Shown: piece by piece, positions 16,958-26,494 of the stretch
Layout of the letters: each line of letters opens with the position of its first letter
Position numbering within the stretch: the stretch's first letter is position 1
Origin: VXRJ01 sp965246995
GTDB lineage: Bacteria > Acidobacteriota > Vicinamibacteria > Vicinamibacterales > UBA8438
Reading direction: 5' to 3'
Length of the DNA stretch: 64,000 nt
NCBI GenBank assembly: GCA_965246995.1
Contig: OZ252008.1
Span: 2,790,001 to 2,854,000 of the forward strand
Notes under the pieces: model-generated
Seen by the model: only the letters and a program-made list of their open reading frames with translations
What the model was told of the DNA's origin: nothing
Database searches by the model: none
Program-made: the position numbers and the translations under genes

Positions 16958-18432
16958 GACTCCTCCGTACCCGTGCCAAGTGTTCGGGATGTCTCTACCG
17001 TCTGCGACGAATGCGCATCAGGGCGATCGGTCGGCGCGGACGTGCCCGCGGGCTCGACTCGCAACGTCATCCCGTTGATTTCGACGACCCGCACCGCATC
17101 ACCGGCGCCGATCATCTGATCCGCCACCGCTGACCAGATCTCACCATGGGTCTCTACGCGTCCCCTCCCACCAGCCGGAATCGGCCCGAGTGCCCATCCC
17201 GGCGAGTTCATCATACCGGAGGTGCCGGTCACGGCACGCGTCCGATGAGCCTGGATCCCGAGACGCGTCAGCATGGCGGTGATCAGGCCGAGTGCCAGCA
17301 CGGTCGCCACCAGGAACGGCCAACCCAGTTGCAGCTCGGGCAGGTCGGAGTCGAACAGCAGCAAGCCACCCATCAGCATGCTGACGATACCGCCGCTCGC
17401 GAGCAGCCCGTACGTTGGCGTGAACATTTCGATCACGAGCAACAGCAACCCGAAGCCAATCAGTAATAGCCCGACGTAGTTGATCGGAAGGATCTGAAAA
17501 GCGAAGAACGCGAGCAGGAGGCAGAGACCGCCGACGACACCCGGCACGATGCCGCCGGGGTTCCAGAGCTCTATGGTGAGGCCGAGACTGCCGAGACTGA
17601 ACAGCAGCACGGCGATCTGCGGATGCGCCACGGCACTCAGAAGCCGCTGCCGCCAGGTCATCTCGACCACCTTTATGTCGGCGCCATCGAGTGAGGGGGT
17701 AACGACCGTGCCGTCCCACCGGCGGATGTCGCGGCCGTCAAGCTGCGCAATCAGATCGTCGAGGTCATCGGCAACCAGATCGATGAGGGGCGGGTCGGCG
17801 TCCAAGGCTTCCTGTTCGGTGAACGATCGGCTGTCGGTTACCGCTTCCTCCGCGAGCGTGACGTTCCGGGCACGACGGCTGGCAAGAGAGCGGGCGTAGG
17901 CGGCAACGTCGGACGCCGCCTTCTCTGCCGCCGTCTCATCCATTCCCTCGCCGGTGCCGGAGACCGGGTGCGCCGCACCGATGTGCGTACCGGGCGCCAT
18001 TGCCGCGACATCGGCCGCTATCGTGATGAGGAATCCGGCAGAGGCCGCCCGCGCGCCGCTGGGCCCCACCCAAACCGCGACCGGCGTCTCCGCCTCGATG
18101 ATCGACCGATTGATTTCCCGCGTCGAGTCGACCAGGCCACCGGGTGTCCGCAGTGTCAGGACGACGAGGTCGGCCCGGTCGTCATCCGCCTTGGCGATCG
18201 TTTGCGCAATGAACTCGGCGGAGACCGGATGTATCAGCGCGTCAACATCAGCGGCGTAGACGATCGGACGCCCGCTGCGAGCAACGCCACCGTCGCCGCT
18301 GCCCCCACGCGTATCCGGTTGCTGGGCTTCGAGCAAGGGCTGCACGACAGTCCCCGCGAGCAACAGGCCCCAGCTGATGAGGGCAAGCTGGAGGCCAGGG
18401 CGAATGCGGCGACGGGCATGCCTTAGTGACAT
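16954..18432 (-). CDS. NfeD protein with ClpP-like serine protease domain
   Basis: The 492-residue long-form NfeD has a signal peptide, an N-terminal ClpP-class protease domain with VWVGPSGARAASAGFLI (Ser in the AASAG motif), a membrane region of four to five helices (about residues 245-375) and a C-terminal NfeD OB-fold domain (SPGWALGPIPAGGRGRV onwards). The serine plus a lysine in EKAASDVAAYARSLA fits the Ser-Lys dyad of this family, which cleaves stomatin-like partners. It is first in an operon with slipin, SPOR protein and lnt. Confidence 0.92.
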   Translation of the reverse strand: MSLRHARRRIRPGLQLALISWGLLLAGTVVQPLLEAQQPDTRGGSGDGGVARSGRPIVYAADVDALIHPVSAEFIAQTIAKADDDRADLVVLTLRTPGGLVDSTREINRSIIEAETPVAVWVGPSGARAASAGFLITIAADVAAMAPGTHIGAAHPVSGTGEGMDETAAEKAASDVAAYARSLASRRARNVTLAEEAVTDSRSFTEQEALDADPPLIDLVADDLDDLIAQLDGRDIRRWDGTVVTPSLDGADIKVVEMTWRQRLLSAVAHPQIAVLLFSLGSLGLTIELWNPGGIVPGVVGGLCLLLAFFAFQILPINYVGLLLIGFGLLLLVIEMFTPTYGLLASGGIVSMLMGGLLLFDSDLPELQLGWPFLVATVLALGLITAMLTRLGIQAHRTRAVTGTSGMMNSPGWALGPIPAGGRGRVETHGEIWSAVADQMIGAGDAVRVVEINGMTLRVEPAGTSAPTDRPDAHSSQTVETSRTLGTGTEES

Positions 18433-18558
18433 GGTCTTGTATCGCGCCTGCGAGCGCGTGTTCCTCCGCCGAAGACACCCGGCCCAACCAGAGCCGATGG
18501 CCGGAACCGCCCGCAGCGAATCGAGAACATCTGATTATCGCATAGACTTTCGACGTCC

Positions 18559-19206
18559 ATGTCGACGGCCGCCATCCTTGCCGGCGGGCGGGCGCGCCGG
18601 TTCGGCGGCCAGGCCAAGATGCTGCTCCCGCTCGGGCGGCAGCGAATCATCGACCGGCTGCTGGCGGCACTGGGTGCGGTGGTAGATAACGTCCTTATCG
18701 TCATGAGTGCGGCAGAAACATCGGATCGAGACCTGTTCGACCTGCAGACGACCACCGTGGTCAACGACCACTTCGTCGAGGCCGGTCCCCTGGCCGGTAT
18801 CCACGCAGCACTAGCCGCATCGGCTTCACCCTGCACGCTGATCGTCGCCGGCGACATGCCATTCCTGACCCGCCCGTTTCTGGCCCACCTGCTGCAGGTA
18901 GGGTTGGCCGACGCGGCGGCCGACGCGGTCATCCCTCGCAGCAGCGACGGCTGGCACCCCCTCTGCGCCTGCTACCGGGCGTCCTGCCGCAACGCAATCG
19001 AAGAACGTATTTCCCGCGGCGCACTGAAGACGAGCAACCTCATGCACGACCTGCGAACGCGGGTACTGCTGGATGAACATCTGAGCCCCTACAATCCGGA
19101 CGGCGCCCTTCTCTTCAACATCAACACGCCGGCCGACTACGCACGGGCGTTGGCTATCGGCGCCTACCGTGCCGATAGTGGGATCGACAAGGGACGCCGC
19201 ACATGA
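18559..19206 (+). CDS. mobA: Molybdenum cofactor guanylyltransferase (MobA-like)
   Basis: The 215-residue protein has the nucleotidyltransferase signature AAILAGGRARRFGGQAKMLL at its N-terminus, GPLAGIHAAL near residue 75 and an Asp motif VAGDMPFL near residue 97, with FNINTP toward the end. MobA joins GMP to molybdopterin. Other molybdenum-cofactor genes are not in the window, so a different sugar-phosphate or cofactor substrate cannot be excluded. Its last four bases overlap the argS start (ATGA). Confidence 0.85.
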   Translation: MSTAAILAGGRARRFGGQAKMLLPLGRQRIIDRLLAALGAVVDNVLIVMSAAETSDRDLFDLQTTTVVNDHFVEAGPLAGIHAALAASASPCTLIVAGDMPFLTRPFLAHLLQVGLADAAADAVIPRSSDGWHPLCACYRASCRNAIEERISRGALKTSNLMHDLRTRVLLDEHLSPYNPDGALLFNINTPADYARALAIGAYRADSGIDKGRRT

Positions 19207-21326
19207 TCCTGCCGATCCACCAGACGCTGCGATCGCGCGTTCGTGACGCGCTGGCCAAGCTGTACGGCCTGGACGCAGGGCAACTCCCATCAATCGTCAT
19301 CCAGTCACCGCCCAACCGGGCGCTCGGCGACCTCGGAATCACCGTCGCCTTCGAATTGGCCCGGACGCTCCGCAAGGCCCCGAGGGTGATAGCCACCGAA
19401 CTGATCGATGCCCTCGGCGACATCGACGGCGTCGCGAAGGTTGCTGCAGCACCCAACGGCTACGTAAACATCTTCCTGCACCGCGCGGCGTTCGTCCGTC
19501 ACCTCTTCGCGTCCACGTGCCGCGTCGACCCGGCTGCTTCAGCTTCCGGTTCGACATCGCGCAAGGCGATCGTCGAACACACCGCCATAAACCCCAACAA
19601 GGCCGCCCATATCGGCCATCTCCGCAACGCCGCCATGGGCGACTCGCTGGCTCGCGTCCTGCGCTTCCTCGGCCACCCCGTCGAAGTACAGAACTACATC
19701 GACGACACGGGTGTTCAGGTAGCAGACGTTGTTGTCGGCTTTGAACAGATCGACCGGATGTCCCTTGACGACGTCACGGCACTCGCCGATCGGCCGAAGT
19801 TCGATTTCTACTGCTGGGATCTCTATGCGAAGGTCACGCGCTGGTACGAAGCGGACGACAACCGCCTCGAACACCGCAGGCGAACGCTCCATGACCTCGA
19901 ACACGGCGCTGAACCGTCAGCTTCGCTGGGTGCGCTCATCGCTGACAGAATCGTCCGCTGTCATCTCGCGACGCTCGACCGGATGAACATCGAGTACGAC
20001 CTGCTGACGCGGGAGAGCGACATCCTTCATCTCCATTTCTGGGCGCGCGCCTTCGAGGTGCTGAAGGAAGCCGACGCCATCCAGCTCGCCCAGGTGGGCC
20101 CGCAGGCCGGCTGCTGGGTAATGCCCATCGCGGGCGCGGAACGTGATGGTGGAAACGGCAACCCGGAAGAGGGGCATGCCGAGCCGAACCGCGATGGCGA
20201 CACGGCAGACGCATCCGACGACCCCGACGATGCTGCCGCCGAAGTCGACAGCCGCCCGGGCGGACCGAAGTCGGCGACGAAAGTGATTGTCCGGTCGAAC
20301 GGCACCGTCACCTACGTCGGCAAGGACATCGCCTACCAATTCTGGAAGTTCGGGCTGCTCGGCTGTGACTTTCGCTATGCGCCACACGGCACGCAACGCT
20401 CCGGTCATCCGCTCTGGACGACGACCTCCACCGCGCCCGGCGACAACGACGGTAGCGCACCTCGACCCGGCACCCCGTTCGGTCGTGCGTCAAGCGTCTA
20501 CAACGTGATCGACACGCGTCAGTCGTATCTGCAACAGCTTCTCGCCCAGGCGCTCGCCGCCGCCGGGCGACCAGAAGAGGCAGCCCGCTCGACACATGTC
20601 TCCTACGAGATGGTCGCCCTGTCCCGGCGGACCGCCGAGGCGCTCGGTTTCCCGCTCGAGGGAGACGCGAACCAGCGCGTCGTGGAAGTGTCCGGCCGGA
20701 AGGGTCTGGGTGTGAAGGCGGACGATCTGCTCGATCGCCTCACCGCCGCCGCGCGCGCCGAAGTGGTTGCGCGGCACGATGACCTGGCGCAGGACGCGGA
20801 GGAAGCAAACCGCATCGCCGGCATCATTGCCTGCGCCGCGATTCGCTACTTCATGATCAAGTACTCGCGCGGCAAGCTGATCGCATTCGACATCGACGAG
20901 GCGCTCAGCTTCGAAGGCGAGAGCGGGCCGTACCTGCAGTATGCCACCGTCCGTGCGACGAACATCCTGCGCAAGCTGGCCGAAACTGACGGCACGGACG
21001 CGGAGAGCTTGATGGCGGCGCTCGACGATCTCCCCGATATCGCCCTGACCGCGGACGCTGACTCCGAGCTTTGGGCGCTCTTTCTTGAAGCGTCACGCCT
21101 CGATGAAGTCGCCGACCAGTCGATGCGCTCGCTGGAGCTCTCCGTGCTGGCGAAATACGCCTTTAGTCTCGCCCAGCAATTCAACGCCTTCTACCACCGC
21201 GCCCCGGTTGTCGCCGAAGCGGACCGCCCCACGCAACTGTGGCGAGCCGCGGTCGTCCTTCATGTGCGCAACCAGCTGACGAAGGCCCTCGACCTGATGG
21301 GCTGTGAAGTCCCCGGCCGCATGTAG
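19203..21326 (+). CDS. argS: Arginyl-tRNA synthetase, long form with acidic insert
   Basis: The 707-residue class I synthetase has an N-terminal Arg-tRNA synthetase domain, the HIGH-equivalent PNKAAHIGHLRNAAMGD (about residue 130), SNGTVTYVGKDIAYQFWKFG (about residue 365), and a C-terminal DALR anticodon-binding domain. Typical bacterial ArgRS has 550-600 residues. The excess comes mostly from an acidic, low-complexity insert at about residues 315-358 and a second insert at about 395-430 before NVIDTRQSYLQQ. The canonical KMSKS loop is not obvious, as in some ArgRS. ATG overlaps mobA. Confidence 0.93.
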   Translation: MILPIHQTLRSRVRDALAKLYGLDAGQLPSIVIQSPPNRALGDLGITVAFELARTLRKAPRVIATELIDALGDIDGVAKVAAAPNGYVNIFLHRAAFVRHLFASTCRVDPAASASGSTSRKAIVEHTAINPNKAAHIGHLRNAAMGDSLARVLRFLGHPVEVQNYIDDTGVQVADVVVGFEQIDRMSLDDVTALADRPKFDFYCWDLYAKVTRWYEADDNRLEHRRRTLHDLEHGAEPSASLGALIADRIVRCHLATLDRMNIEYDLLTRESDILHLHFWARAFEVLKEADAIQLAQVGPQAGCWVMPIAGAERDGGNGNPEEGHAEPNRDGDTADASDDPDDAAAEVDSRPGGPKSATKVIVRSNGTVTYVGKDIAYQFWKFGLLGCDFRYAPHGTQRSGHPLWTTTSTAPGDNDGSAPRPGTPFGRASSVYNVIDTRQSYLQQLLAQALAAAGRPEEAARSTHVSYEMVALSRRTAEALGFPLEGDANQRVVEVSGRKGLGVKADDLLDRLTAAARAEVVARHDDLAQDAEEANRIAGIIACAAIRYFMIKYSRGKLIAFDIDEALSFEGESGPYLQYATVRATNILRKLAETDGTDAESLMAALDDLPDIALTADADSELWALFLEASRLDEVADQSMRSLELSVLAKYAFSLAQQFNAFYHRAPVVAEADRPTQLWRAAVVLHVRNQLTKALDLMGCEVPGRM

Positions 21327-21369
21327 CCGAGTCACGTCCGGCCCCGCCGTGTAGTACCCTGCCTCGTCC

Positions 21370-21951
21370 ATGCTTGGTGACGACACCGCACCGGCCCTCC
21401 TCTTCTCCGCGGATCAAATCCAGCGCCGCGTCACAGAGATCGCGGATGCGATCGAGAACGACGCACCACCCGACAAGACCATCCATCTCATCGGGGTGCT
21501 GACCGGCGGGTTCGTGTTCCTCGCCGATCTGCTGCGGGCATTCTCCAGGCCGGTCACGATGGACTTCGCCCGCTGCTCGAGCTACGGGAGCGGGACCGTT
21601 TCGTCCGGATCGGTGGTCTGGAGTCTCGAGCCGCGCGATGTGCGGGGACGTTACGTCGTCGTTGTCGATGACATAGTCGACAGCGGTACCACCATGCGGG
21701 AAATTCGGACCCGCCTCGGGGAGCAGCGTCCATCTCATCTGCGCGCGGCCTGCCTGCTCGACAAGCCGTCCCGGCGCCGCTGTGACGTGTCGGTCGAATT
21801 CGTCGGGTTCGCCATTGACGACCTATTCGTCGTGGGCTACGGCCTGGACCACGCGGAGCGATACCGCCATCTTCCGTATATCGCCCGGCTCGACGCGGAG
21901 CCGGCATCGACCCGCAAAGCACCCGCTGGCGCCGCCACGGCCGCCGGCTAG
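21370..21951 (+). CDS. hpt: Hypoxanthine phosphoribosyltransferase
   Basis: The 193-residue enzyme of purine salvage has the PRPP-binding motif VVVDDIVDSGTTMREI (about residues 97-112), LIGVLTGGFVFLADLLRA near residue 45 and a C-terminal FVVGYGLDHAERYRHLPYI hood-region motif. The last 10-15 residues are Ala-rich and variable. The stop TAG lies in a CTAG, three bases before an inverted-repeat element. Confidence 0.93.
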   Translation: MLGDDTAPALLFSADQIQRRVTEIADAIENDAPPDKTIHLIGVLTGGFVFLADLLRAFSRPVTMDFARCSSYGSGTVSSGSVVWSLEPRDVRGRYVVVVDDIVDSGTTMREIRTRLGEQRPSHLRAACLLDKPSRRRCDVSVEFVGFAIDDLFVVGYGLDHAERYRHLPYIARLDAEPASTRKAPAGAATAAG

Positions 21952-21954
21952 CGA

Positions 21955-22156
21955 CTAGGAGCCCGTGGTGAAACCCCCGCTACATTCGAGCGGCGATGCA
22001 TCCCGCCTGAACGGCGTTGCTCCTCGGACTGTGGCAGTCCGCGGACTGCGCCAGTCCGCGGTCTCAATACGGCCAATATGCTCCCTCGTCGCGCCTTGTC
22101 AGTCGGGCGCCTCACCCGCTCTCGGTGCGACGCGAGGTTTCACCACGGGCTCCTAG
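21955..22156. repeat. CTAG-ended inverted-repeat element (MITE-like), full copy
   Basis: This 202-bp non-coding element has perfect 21-bp terminal inverted repeats beginning CTAGGAGCCCGTGGTGAAAC. It aligns end to end with the inverse of 48803-48986, differing by an internal tandem duplication of about 18 bases around GGACTG/CAGTCC hairpins. The right CTAG contains the stop codon of the minus-strand receptor gene. It holds no plausible gene and lies between two convergent genes. Confidence 0.88.
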
Positions 22157-24935
22157 AACTGGATACGCACGCCCAGTTTTATCGCAATCGGATCGAGCGC
22201 CGAAATGACACGCTCTCCGTCGCCCGTCCGCAGCGAGAAGTTGGTGACTGCGTTGGTGTTCAAGAGGTTGTACACGTCCAGCATCAGCGTCACACGGCTC
22301 CGCAAACCGGCCGCCAGCGCCTTGTCCAGGCGAACGTCCACCATCGTCACATTCTCGGACCGGTTCGCTGACAAATCGGTGAGGAAGATGGGCAGGCTGG
22401 TGCCGGTACCCGGAATGTCCACACGCTGAATCAGGGCGTATGGCCAACCGCTCTGATGCCGGACGTTCGCCGAGAGGCCGACGCCTGCCGGCAGCGCGTA
22501 GCGTGCCAACAGGCGCGCCCCCCAGATTGCCGTCGCCTGGCGCGCCGCGACATCGAGGCTGTGGTTCTGCCATATCCGGCCGTGCTGGCCGGAACCGACA
22601 ACGAGCGGATCCGCATCGAGTGGGCTGCGGGACTCGCCGGAGGCCGCGCGAAACTCATCCCGCCACTGGTAGTCGAAGCTTGCCTGCATCAGGAACCCGT
22701 CGTTGAAGCGGCGATCAACCGCCACCTGCAGGGTGTCGTAGGCGGCCTGCATGCCGGGAACCGCGCCAATCCGGTTATCTACCATTCCGGCTACGTCGTC
22801 CGGCACTCGCTGGACGTTGAGCGGCAAGCCGGTCAGCGCGTTCACCGGGCAATCCCATTCCGGATCAACCGCGCACGCGATGCCCCGACCGGCGAACAGC
22901 GCGGTCTGTTGCGGCCCGTTCCAGATCCCGCTGTCGCCACTGAGATCCTTGCGCACGTAGGAAAACCGCAGGGCGGTATCCGACGCCAGTTCGTGCTCCA
23001 GCGACAGGTTGAACTCGTCGACGTACTCCGGCGGAAGCGCGGGGTCGATAGGCGTTCCCTCCACGCCGGGAACCGCGCCTGTTGCGCCCTGCTCGTCCAG
23101 TTTGGCGCCCAGCTCGCCCGGGCCGTCATAGATCCCGTTGGCGTTCGGATCGAGAAACGCATAGCGGATCCACGCGGTGCTGGCCGGATTGGCGCCCTCG
23201 TGGGCGTCGGCAAGATTCACGTGGTAGCGGCCGTAATGCCCCTTCAGAACGGTCCGAGGCGCCAGCGCGAACGTCAGCCCGAGGCGCGGCGACCAGGTAT
23301 TCCAGATGACGTTCGTCCTTCCGGCCGTTGTCCCGGCGGGAAAGAACTCTGTGAAGAAGGGATCGGACACTGCATCCAGAAAATAAGTGTGCTGCTGCTC
23401 GTACCGGACGCCCAGATTCAGCGAGAGGCGGTCAGCCGGCCGCCACGTGTCCTGCAGGAAGACCGCGTGATGCCGGTTTCGGTTGTCTGCACTGATTTCC
23501 CCCTCGGCCGGCATGTTGAAGAGCATGATCCGGTCCACATGGAACGGCCGATCGTTCGTGCTGTCGTCGAGGTACCGAATATGTCCGGAATTGGCGTTCG
23601 ATCCGAACTGGCTGCTGTCGATCTGGAACTCGTACCCCACCTTGATGTCATGACTGCCACCCAGGTCCGGCGCGTAGTGGTTCAGCCTGACCGTGGCTTG
23701 CGGCTTCCATCGTACGAAGGTGAATGGAGGTGAACCGTTGACACCAGGAAACCAGCCTGCGCCGCGGAGACGACCCGTAGCCGTGTCCAGTCGCGGCGGG
23801 TGCTGCCCCGGATCGACCTGCGGCACCATCGGCCATCCAAATCCGAAGTGCTTGCCGGCCACGGTCATGAACGTGCGGTCGTCCCAGACGCGTTGCCACT
23901 CCGCCTTGTGGGCCCAACTCCAACTCGCCTGGGCAAGCACCGAGTCGGGACCGACATCGGTGGACAGGCCCCGTTTCGGCTTCTCCTTCAATCCCCAGTT
24001 CGTATAGCCGATCAGCCGATCCCGTTCCGTCAGCCGCACCGTCGCCTTGCCGCCGAACGAATCGAAGTCGCCCAGGTCGGTGGCCACGGCGCGGTCCACG
24101 CCCGACACTGCCTTGTCGATGCGAAAGTGGTTGTAGAACCCGTAGAACCAGGCGCGGTCACGCACGATTGGTCCGCCCAGGTCCGCGTGGGTCTCGAAGA
24201 AGAGCAGGTTGGGATTTCCGGTGTAGCCGCGGGCGGCCAGATCGGCGTCGCCGTTGTCACCCACGAACCGCTCATGCTCGTAGTCGGCGTGGAGCAACCC
24301 GCTGAACTCCCTTCGCCTTCGGTGGTATCCACGCCGTCGGCCAGGATGCGGTTCTGATCGCGCACGCCGAAGCTCTCGTAATTGGTCTGTTGGCTCTTAT
24401 GCGAGCCGCCCACGTCGAATCCACGCATGCGGACGCCGGCCGTCTGGCCCAGCACCGCCCAGACGTCGGTGGCGGAGGGGACCTCCTGCAATTCAGCCAC
24501 GCCGAAGTCGTTCACCAGCGCCGTCGTCTTTGTGTCCACCAGAGGTGCATCGCCCCTCACCGTGATCGTTTCGGCAACCTCGACCAGTTTCAGCGACGCG
24601 TCGATCCGGATCACGCGGTTCCCTTCGACGGTCACGCCTTCACGCATCACGGTTCGAAATCCCGGCAACTCGAACATGAGGCCGTACGCACCCCTTCCCA
24701 GCGCCCGGAACCGATAGGAACCGTCAGCCAGCGTGACAGCGACCTGCGGGGCGATCAGCGCTTCACCCGAGACGGTGACTGTCACTCCCGGCACCGCAAG
24801 CCCCTGGCCATCTACCACCGTGCCTTCAATCTCTCCGGAAATCTGGGCGCTCGCGGCGGCCGCAAGCCACGCCACCAACAGGAACGCGCAAGACCATCGG
24901 AACCCCCACTCTGTCGACCTGAACATCACAGCCAT
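22153..24935 (-). pseudogene. Oar-like TonB-dependent receptor broken by internal deletion and frameshift
   Basis: The first frame (24935 to about 24303) encodes a signal peptide, a carboxypeptidase regulatory-like domain (GEIEGTVVDGQGLAVPGVTV) and the plug domain up to DGVDTTEGEG. The second frame (about 24315 to 22153) encodes the beta-barrel from FSGLLHADYEHERFVGD to a C-terminal LGVRIQF ending in Phe. In this family about 40-50 residues separate TTEGxG from the FxGLL segment; here they are missing and the frame changes at the join (about 24303-24315). Such receptors import bulky substrates across the outer membrane. The barrel is otherwise undamaged, so decay looks recent. Confidence 0.85.
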
Positions 24936-24937
24936 CC

Positions 24938-25684
24938 CTACTGGTACGTCAGGCGCGGGAGATGCCAGTGCTCCGCAAGGAGATGGTCCGTAGCGCTGTC
25001 GAGGGCGCTGGCAAAGGCACTGGGGAGCATCCGTTCCCGGAAGGGAGCGAGGGAATCGGCGGCCTCGGACCGGAGTCTGGCGGTGGTCGCCTGATCGGTA
25101 TCCTGGCGTGCTGCGGCGGTGAGCAACCGATCGAACGCCCCGAGGCGCTCGATGAGGGCTTGGCGTGCCCCACCTCGGATCGTGCCGGTGGTCGGGCGCG
25201 CTTCATCGACGATGACCCGGGCGCTAGCGATTGTCTCGGCGAGCGCCGGGGGCGCACTCCCCGCAGGGGGCGCCCACTCGGCAAGCGCGGCGGTGAGGTG
25301 CTCAAGATGCGCCGCAAGCGAACGGCGGCCCGGGCGCGGCGTGGGCTCCCCTTCTGCACCGGCGTCTGGCGCCCCTGGCCCGGACCCCGTATCGGCTTCC
25401 CGAACACCCGCCCCGGAAACGTGGATAGCACGCTTCCAGTAGTCGAAGAGCGTCAGGACATCCGCTTCGCAGAACTCGATACGAAGCGGAAAACGGCGCG
25501 GGCCTTTCGCATAGTAGCGCGCGAAGCGCTGATCAATGCCGCGCCGGACGACACTCAACGGGACGCCGGTCGCGGCCCAGGCGCAGACCATTTCGAAGGC
25601 GGGACCGACGACCCGGATCAGATGGCCATCGTTCTTCCGACAGAGGTACGACTCGACGGCGCGGCAGTACTCGCCGGCGTCCAT
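24938..25684 (-). CDS. Conserved hypothetical protein coupled to coaX
   Basis: The 248-residue soluble protein has an N-terminal part (residues 1-90) with SYLCRKNDGHLIRVVGPAF and RRFPLRIEFCEADVL, and a C-terminal part rich in Ala, Arg and Glu that should form helices, joined by a Pro/Gly-rich linker at about residues 95-120. I do not recognise the family. Its ATG at 25684 overlaps the coaX stop (TGATG); a GTG one codon earlier is possible. The tight coupling to the coaX-birA-nadC-valS group suggests a housekeeping rather than accessory gene. Confidence 0.7.
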   Translation of the reverse strand: MDAGEYCRAVESYLCRKNDGHLIRVVGPAFEMVCAWAATGVPLSVVRRGIDQRFARYYAKGPRRFPLRIEFCEADVLTLFDYWKRAIHVSGAGVREADTGSGPGAPDAGAEGEPTPRPGRRSLAAHLEHLTAALAEWAPPAGSAPPALAETIASARVIVDEARPTTGTIRGGARQALIERLGAFDRLLTAAARQDTDQATTARLRSEAADSLAPFRERMLPSAFASALDSATDHLLAEHWHLPRLTYQ

Positions 25685-26487
25685 CACGCCCCCGCGTTGC
25701 GGCGCCGCTCCCAGACGTAGCGGAGTCCGATCAGGGTCAGGTCGGGTTCGACTGCGTCTATCACCGTCGTCTCGGCGGCAATGGCGCCGGCAAGGCCGCC
25801 GGTGCCGACGCAGATCGGAACCGCGTCGCCCCCAACCTCGTCCCGAAGACGTCCGACGATGCCTTCCACCATCGCAACGTAGCCGTAGAACAGACCCGAT
25901 TGCATCGAAGCGACCGTGTTGCGGCCAACTACTTCCGCCGGCTTGCGCACGTCGACCCGCGGCAGGCGCGCAGCACGCTGAAACAACGCGTCGGCCGATA
26001 TCTCGACGCCGGGACAGATGACGCCGCCGAGATACTCCCCGGCGGCGGAGATGACGTCGAACGTCGTGGCGGTGCCGAAGTCGACGACGATGATCGGCCG
26101 GCGCCCTTCGGCGCCGCCGCCATCCGCAAAGAGGCGGAGCGCTGCGACGGCGTTCACCAGCCGGTCAGCGCCGACGTCGGACGGTTGCTCATAGCCGATC
26201 GGCAGGCCAGCGTTCTCGGCGCCGGCTACGAGCATGGGACGGTCGATATTGCGCGCCACCATCTCGGTGACGGTCTGCGTCAGGGCGGGAACCACCGAAG
26301 ACAGAACGACGCCCTCAATGTGAACCGGATCGATGCCGCGTTGGGAAAAGAGACCGCTCACGAGAACCCAGAGTTCGTCGGCGGTCCGGTCGGGAAGCGA
26401 CATCAGACGCCAACTCACCTTGAGCGCGGTACCGTCGAAGATACCGAAGACGACGTTCGTATTGCCAACGTCGATTGCGAGCAGCAT
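25684..26487 (-). CDS. coaX: Type III pantothenate kinase
   Basis: The 267-residue enzyme phosphorylates pantothenate, the first step of CoA synthesis. It begins MLLAIDVGNTNVVFGIF (phosphate-binding loop of the acetate kinase fold), and has GADRLVNAVAA near residue 100 and VDFGTATTFDVI near residue 125. I chose the ATG at 26487 because it gives the family N-terminus and AGGGAC lies before it. It starts seven bases after birA, and the coupling of CoaX with BirA is common. Confidence 0.93.
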   Translation of the reverse strand: MLLAIDVGNTNVVFGIFDGTALKVSWRLMSLPDRTADELWVLVSGLFSQRGIDPVHIEGVVLSSVVPALTQTVTEMVARNIDRPMLVAGAENAGLPIGYEQPSDVGADRLVNAVAALRLFADGGGAEGRRPIIVVDFGTATTFDVISAAGEYLGGVICPGVEISADALFQRAARLPRVDVRKPAEVVGRNTVASMQSGLFYGYVAMVEGIVGRLRDEVGGDAVPICVGTGGLAGAIAAETTVIDAVEPDLTLIGLRYVWERRRNAGA

Positions 26488-26494
26488 GACGTCC

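Noticed and set aside
22456..23733. 425-codon open frame opposite the TonB receptor
   Set aside because: It is antisense to a clear beta-barrel coding region, has an Arg/Gly/Val-rich composition without motifs, and results from high GC.
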